A stretch of 64,000 nt of DNA from Holacanthus passer (taxonomy: Eukaryota > Chordata > Actinopteri > Pomacanthidae): contig JAFREQ010000014.1 of the NCBI GenBank assembly GCA_025331565.1, positions 8,760,501 through 8,824,500 on the forward strand, in the 5' to 3' direction. Position numbers and translations under genes: made by a program. A model generated the notes under the pieces. The model searched no databases, was not told where the DNA came from, and saw only the letters and a program-made list of their open reading frames with translations. Position 1 is the first letter of the stretch. Each line of letters opens with the position of its first letter. Positions 61,321 to 64,000 of the stretch are shown in pieces.

Positions 61321-62394
61321 CATAAACACCTTAGAGATACTTCAAAGAACCCCATCCTCTGCCATCGTGCACAATGCATTTATATTTTTCATTTTGGTTT
61401 CCTTTTCCCTTTTATATTACTGAAACAATTGTGCTGCTTGTTTCCAATAAAAAAATAAATTAGTTTTGGCAAAATGTAGGAATGTATCCATGTGCTTCAT
61501 GGCCTTCCCATTGCTGATCTTAAAACACCTGAAGTTGAATGCCACTTTTATAACCCCAGGCTCTTGCTTGGTTATCTTTGGTTATCATGCTCTTCTTGCT
61601 GTGATGAAACATGCTTCAGTGTGCAGACTGTTGACTCTGAATGAAACCTTTGGGAGTGCGGGTGGGAAACATTATCCAGCACTCAAACAGGCCAAGGGCG
61701 CATCATCAAGACTTTCTATCAGCCTTCATTAGCTTCATCATCAGTTCAATCCAGGCCGTGGACACATGGCGTACAGTAGTCTCAAATGAAAATTATACAG
61801 GAGGAGCACAAAAACAAACCATGAAAGGAATAATATCAGAAAACAGCTGTACATCCTCATCTCAGAGTCCTGTGTCCTATAGCTGCTGGCGTCTCCCTCA
61901 CTACCCCAATGAATTAATCAGTGAAACAGAGACTTTTGGAAATGAATAAAAAATGATATGATAATTTAAGTGAGTAAGCTGTGATATACTGTATAATATA
62001 ATGACATACACACATCTAATCACAGCAAACACTGCACCTATAGTGTTGAGGGAATACATATGTATATGTTTAAAATGCAACAATGGAAGGGCGTATAGTA
62101 AATTTATACCAGCCTCCTTATGGTTAACATCCATATTGAGCTTCAGCAGGTTGTTTGTGATCTGATTGCTCAGCAGCTCATCTGGAGACTTGAAGACTTT
62201 TGTGGGACAATAAAGAGCTGTTGGCAAGCACCATGTTTCCTCTTGTACTTTGCTCTACTGAATGGACTAAATACAGTGCACTACAGTATATCACAAAATG
62301 GCAGTTATAGTGTTTGCTGCACACAGAAAACGACACATATCATTGCAGTGTTATGGTAAACTTATTGGTGAATGAACCAACTTCAAGGCCACAG

Positions 62395-62590
62395 ACCTAA
62401 TACCTGTTAACTGAGGGTGTTTGTTTTCGATTAAAACGCATGCGATGGCCACCTGTGGAATAACAGTCTCTCATCCCACACCAGAGTGGCACTACTTTTC
62501 TCCATCTGCGGAATTTCCCTGAGCTGAATAAGCTCGGCATTTGCCTGGGAAAGTCTTTTTTCTTCTCCCCTGGGCTCTGTGAGAACTCAG
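62395..62590. promoter_or_regulatory. Candidate conserved enhancer block
   Basis: TTTCGATTAAAACGCATGCG, GGCCACCTGTGGAATAAC (E-box and RUNX-like TGTGG) and GAGCTGAATAAGCTCGGC lie in unique sequence. The short minus-strand frame across it is not recognisable. Confidence 0.33.
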
Positions 62591-62973
62591 GGCAATTCCA
62601 AACCATACAAACTGGAGATTGTGAGTGTATGCAAGCATGATTGTGTGTGCGTCTATGAATGTATATCTGACTGTTTATATGCCTCCCAGAGGGGCGGAGG
62701 TCTGTGTTTTGACAGTATCAGGTGTTCAGGCCTTCCTTCTCTCTCTCTCTCCAAGTCATGCAAACGGAGCAGAGAGACAAAGAGATTAAAAAAAAAAAAA
62801 AAACTATTTCTGAATAATAAAGGACAACCTGTCTGTTACTAAGACTTAAGAACCCTGCCCTTAACATAAATAATCTGTCTCAGGTATCTGTGTCTCATAT
62901 CTGACTAATGCATGCTATTGTAAACAATCACACAGTGAGCCACGATAGGCTCAGGAAACTGCAAGTGCCGGGC

Positions 62974-62988
62974 AGAGAGAGAGAGGGA

Positions 62989-63039
<51 letters not shown>
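62974..63039. repeat. (GA)n microsatellite
   Basis: About 66 bases of GA with two GGGAGA interruptions near the left side. Confidence 0.95.
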
Positions 63040-63043
<4 letters not shown>

Positions 63044-63369
63044 ATTGAGAAAATGTGTGTCTGTGTAGAAAACGGACCAACAGAGAGTGCTCTGAACAGG
63101 GTCAGCGATGTGTGTTGTGTGGGTATATGAGGGTGGGGGTTGAAAACTTCAGTCAGCCTTGCCCTCCAGGCCACCTCTGACCTGGGCCCTTTAGGGGTCA
63201 GGAGTCTTAGTAGATACTTAAACCTTTCTGCAGGATTTTGACCTGTCCTTCCCTTTTGGCCCGCCATTCCCCCAGCCTCGCCTCGCCCTCCCCATCCCGC
63301 TATGCAGCCCACCAATAATCCTCAGCCAATCAATAGTAACTGTTCTCTCGATAATTCATAACATTAACA

Positions 63370-63515
63370 TACACTCAATGGCCCAGCGGATGGATGGGGA
63401 AGACATAGGAGGGCCATCATTCCAGTATCGATCCCCCTTAGAGGGAGTCGATAGGCGGGGAGGTGATGGAGTTATAGCCTCCTGCCTCCTGGAGGTAGAG
63501 CCACAGCAGAGCATA
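63370..63515. promoter_or_regulatory. Candidate conserved block with imperfect hairpin
   Basis: TATCGATCCCCCT and AGGGAGTCGATA at 63426-63453 form an imperfect inverted repeat. The block also shares CCAGTATCGA-CCCCCTT with 21773-21789. It ends where a CA-rich stretch begins. Confidence 0.3.
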
Positions 63516-64000
63516 GGCTCAAATAAACAGACAACACACACGCACACACACACAGCTATCTACTCATGCCCACAGACATATGGACAGATACCGGCACCAG
63601 CTTTCAGTGTGTGGGATGTACACATGTACATGTGTCCTTTGTACATGGGATGCTGTGCCAGAGTGTCACTAACAGAGATAAGAAGAAACCCTTTTAATTA
63701 CCCCCCAGAGCAGGGACCTGCTTTTCTATCACCACTCCATCTCCGCTATCGCATTTATCTGACTCCCTCCTTCCGCTGTCTCCACATCTTTCCAGCTTTT
63801 TTTCCCCCTGCACTCCCTTTGCTCCTCTCTGCCACTCCACAGGGCCCCCCCTCCGTCCCCTAAGATTTCTTAACTACCACTTTTGCCTTTTGATTTTATG
63901 TCCCCATTGCTCCAAACCTCCTTAGCTCCCTGTATACTGCACATCCCCCCCATGCCTGTTTTTTACCTCTCCTTCTCTCAGAGAATCAGCCAGCAGCAAA
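63516..64000. other. Non-coding, pyrimidine-rich end
   Basis: CA-rich start, a perfect 16-base palindrome ACACATGTACATGTGT at 63620-63635, then CT-rich sequence from 63720. Nothing coding recognised. Confidence 0.5.

Larger units (their letters stand above)
60851..62394. other. Non-coding
   Basis: Holds an ATC run, the GT tract and unique AT-rich sequence. Open frames at 61466-61949 are not recognised. Confidence 0.5.

Noticed and set aside
61565..61592. Sequence resembling the start of miR-9 (TCTTTGGTTATC)
   Set aside because: The match stops after the first dozen bases and no hairpin partner is present.
63378..63863. 161-codon plus-strand frame at the window end
   Set aside because: It mixes an enhancer-like block, a CA tract and a CT-rich run; composition, not coding, keeps it open.
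1..64000. tRNA, rRNA, CRISPR or bacterial-type operon features
   Set aside because: No tRNA box B-like motif in a clover-leaf context, no rRNA sequence and no spaced direct repeats were seen; the DNA is plainly vertebrate nuclear.

Overview
The window looks like nuclear DNA of a spiny-rayed (percomorph) teleost fish. The evidence is very dense CA/TG dinucleotide microsatellites (more than fifteen tracts) together with several dispersed repeats that I recognise as typical of teleosts. These are a TA-flanked miniature transposon whose ends begin TACAACCCTG, a repeat ending in 'tcttccacca' after 'acttttacttgtaac', a non-LTR retrotransposon tail ending in TTATC units, a decayed Tc1/mariner transposase, and five copies of a repeat with 'gaaaataattgttagttgcagcc' ends. 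Species and locus cannot be fixed from the sequence alone.

No complete protein-coding gene is supported. Most open reading frames of 60-210 codons are either translated microsatellite (runs of Thr-His, Val-Cys, Glu-Arg or Ser-Leu) or chance frames. The best coding candidate is a plus-strand terminal exon at 55209-55434. It has a strong polypyrimidine acceptor, ordinary vertebrate codon use, a stop codon and possible polyadenylation signals about 930 bases further on. I do not recognise the protein. Much weaker candidates are a signal-peptide-like first exon at 2743-2944, which joins in frame to a short exon at 3310-3353, and a 55-base exon-like segment at 35340-35394.

The rest is non-coding. 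Interspersed in it are blocks free of simple repeats, rich in homeodomain (TAATTA), POU octamer (ATGCAAAT), PBX/MEIS-like and E-box motifs, which have the texture of vertebrate conserved non-coding enhancers. The clearest are at 5720-5905, 6425-6545, 11090-11300, 12305-12445, 14225-14500, 28690-28885, 42225-42400, 44995-45170, 60475-60850 and 62395-62590. This is the layout expected for a large intron or gene desert near a developmental regulator; that reading is inference.

Layout: 1-9 kb holds enhancer-like blocks, CA tracts and an old repeat cluster at 7.8-8.3 kb. 9.6-10 kb is a complete miniature transposon. 11-14.5 kb holds three enhancer-like blocks. 15.8 kb has a perfect 35-base hairpin beside a dispersed repeat. 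17-29 kb is mixed, with the transposase relic at 24 kb. 29-42 kb is AT-rich with few landmarks apart from long CA tracts at 39 and 41 kb. 42-48.7 kb has another group of enhancer-like blocks. 49.6 kb holds the second, truncated miniature transposon. 55.2 kb has the candidate terminal exon. 57-64 kb has GA tracts, a further copy of the five-member repeat and three more enhancer-like blocks.
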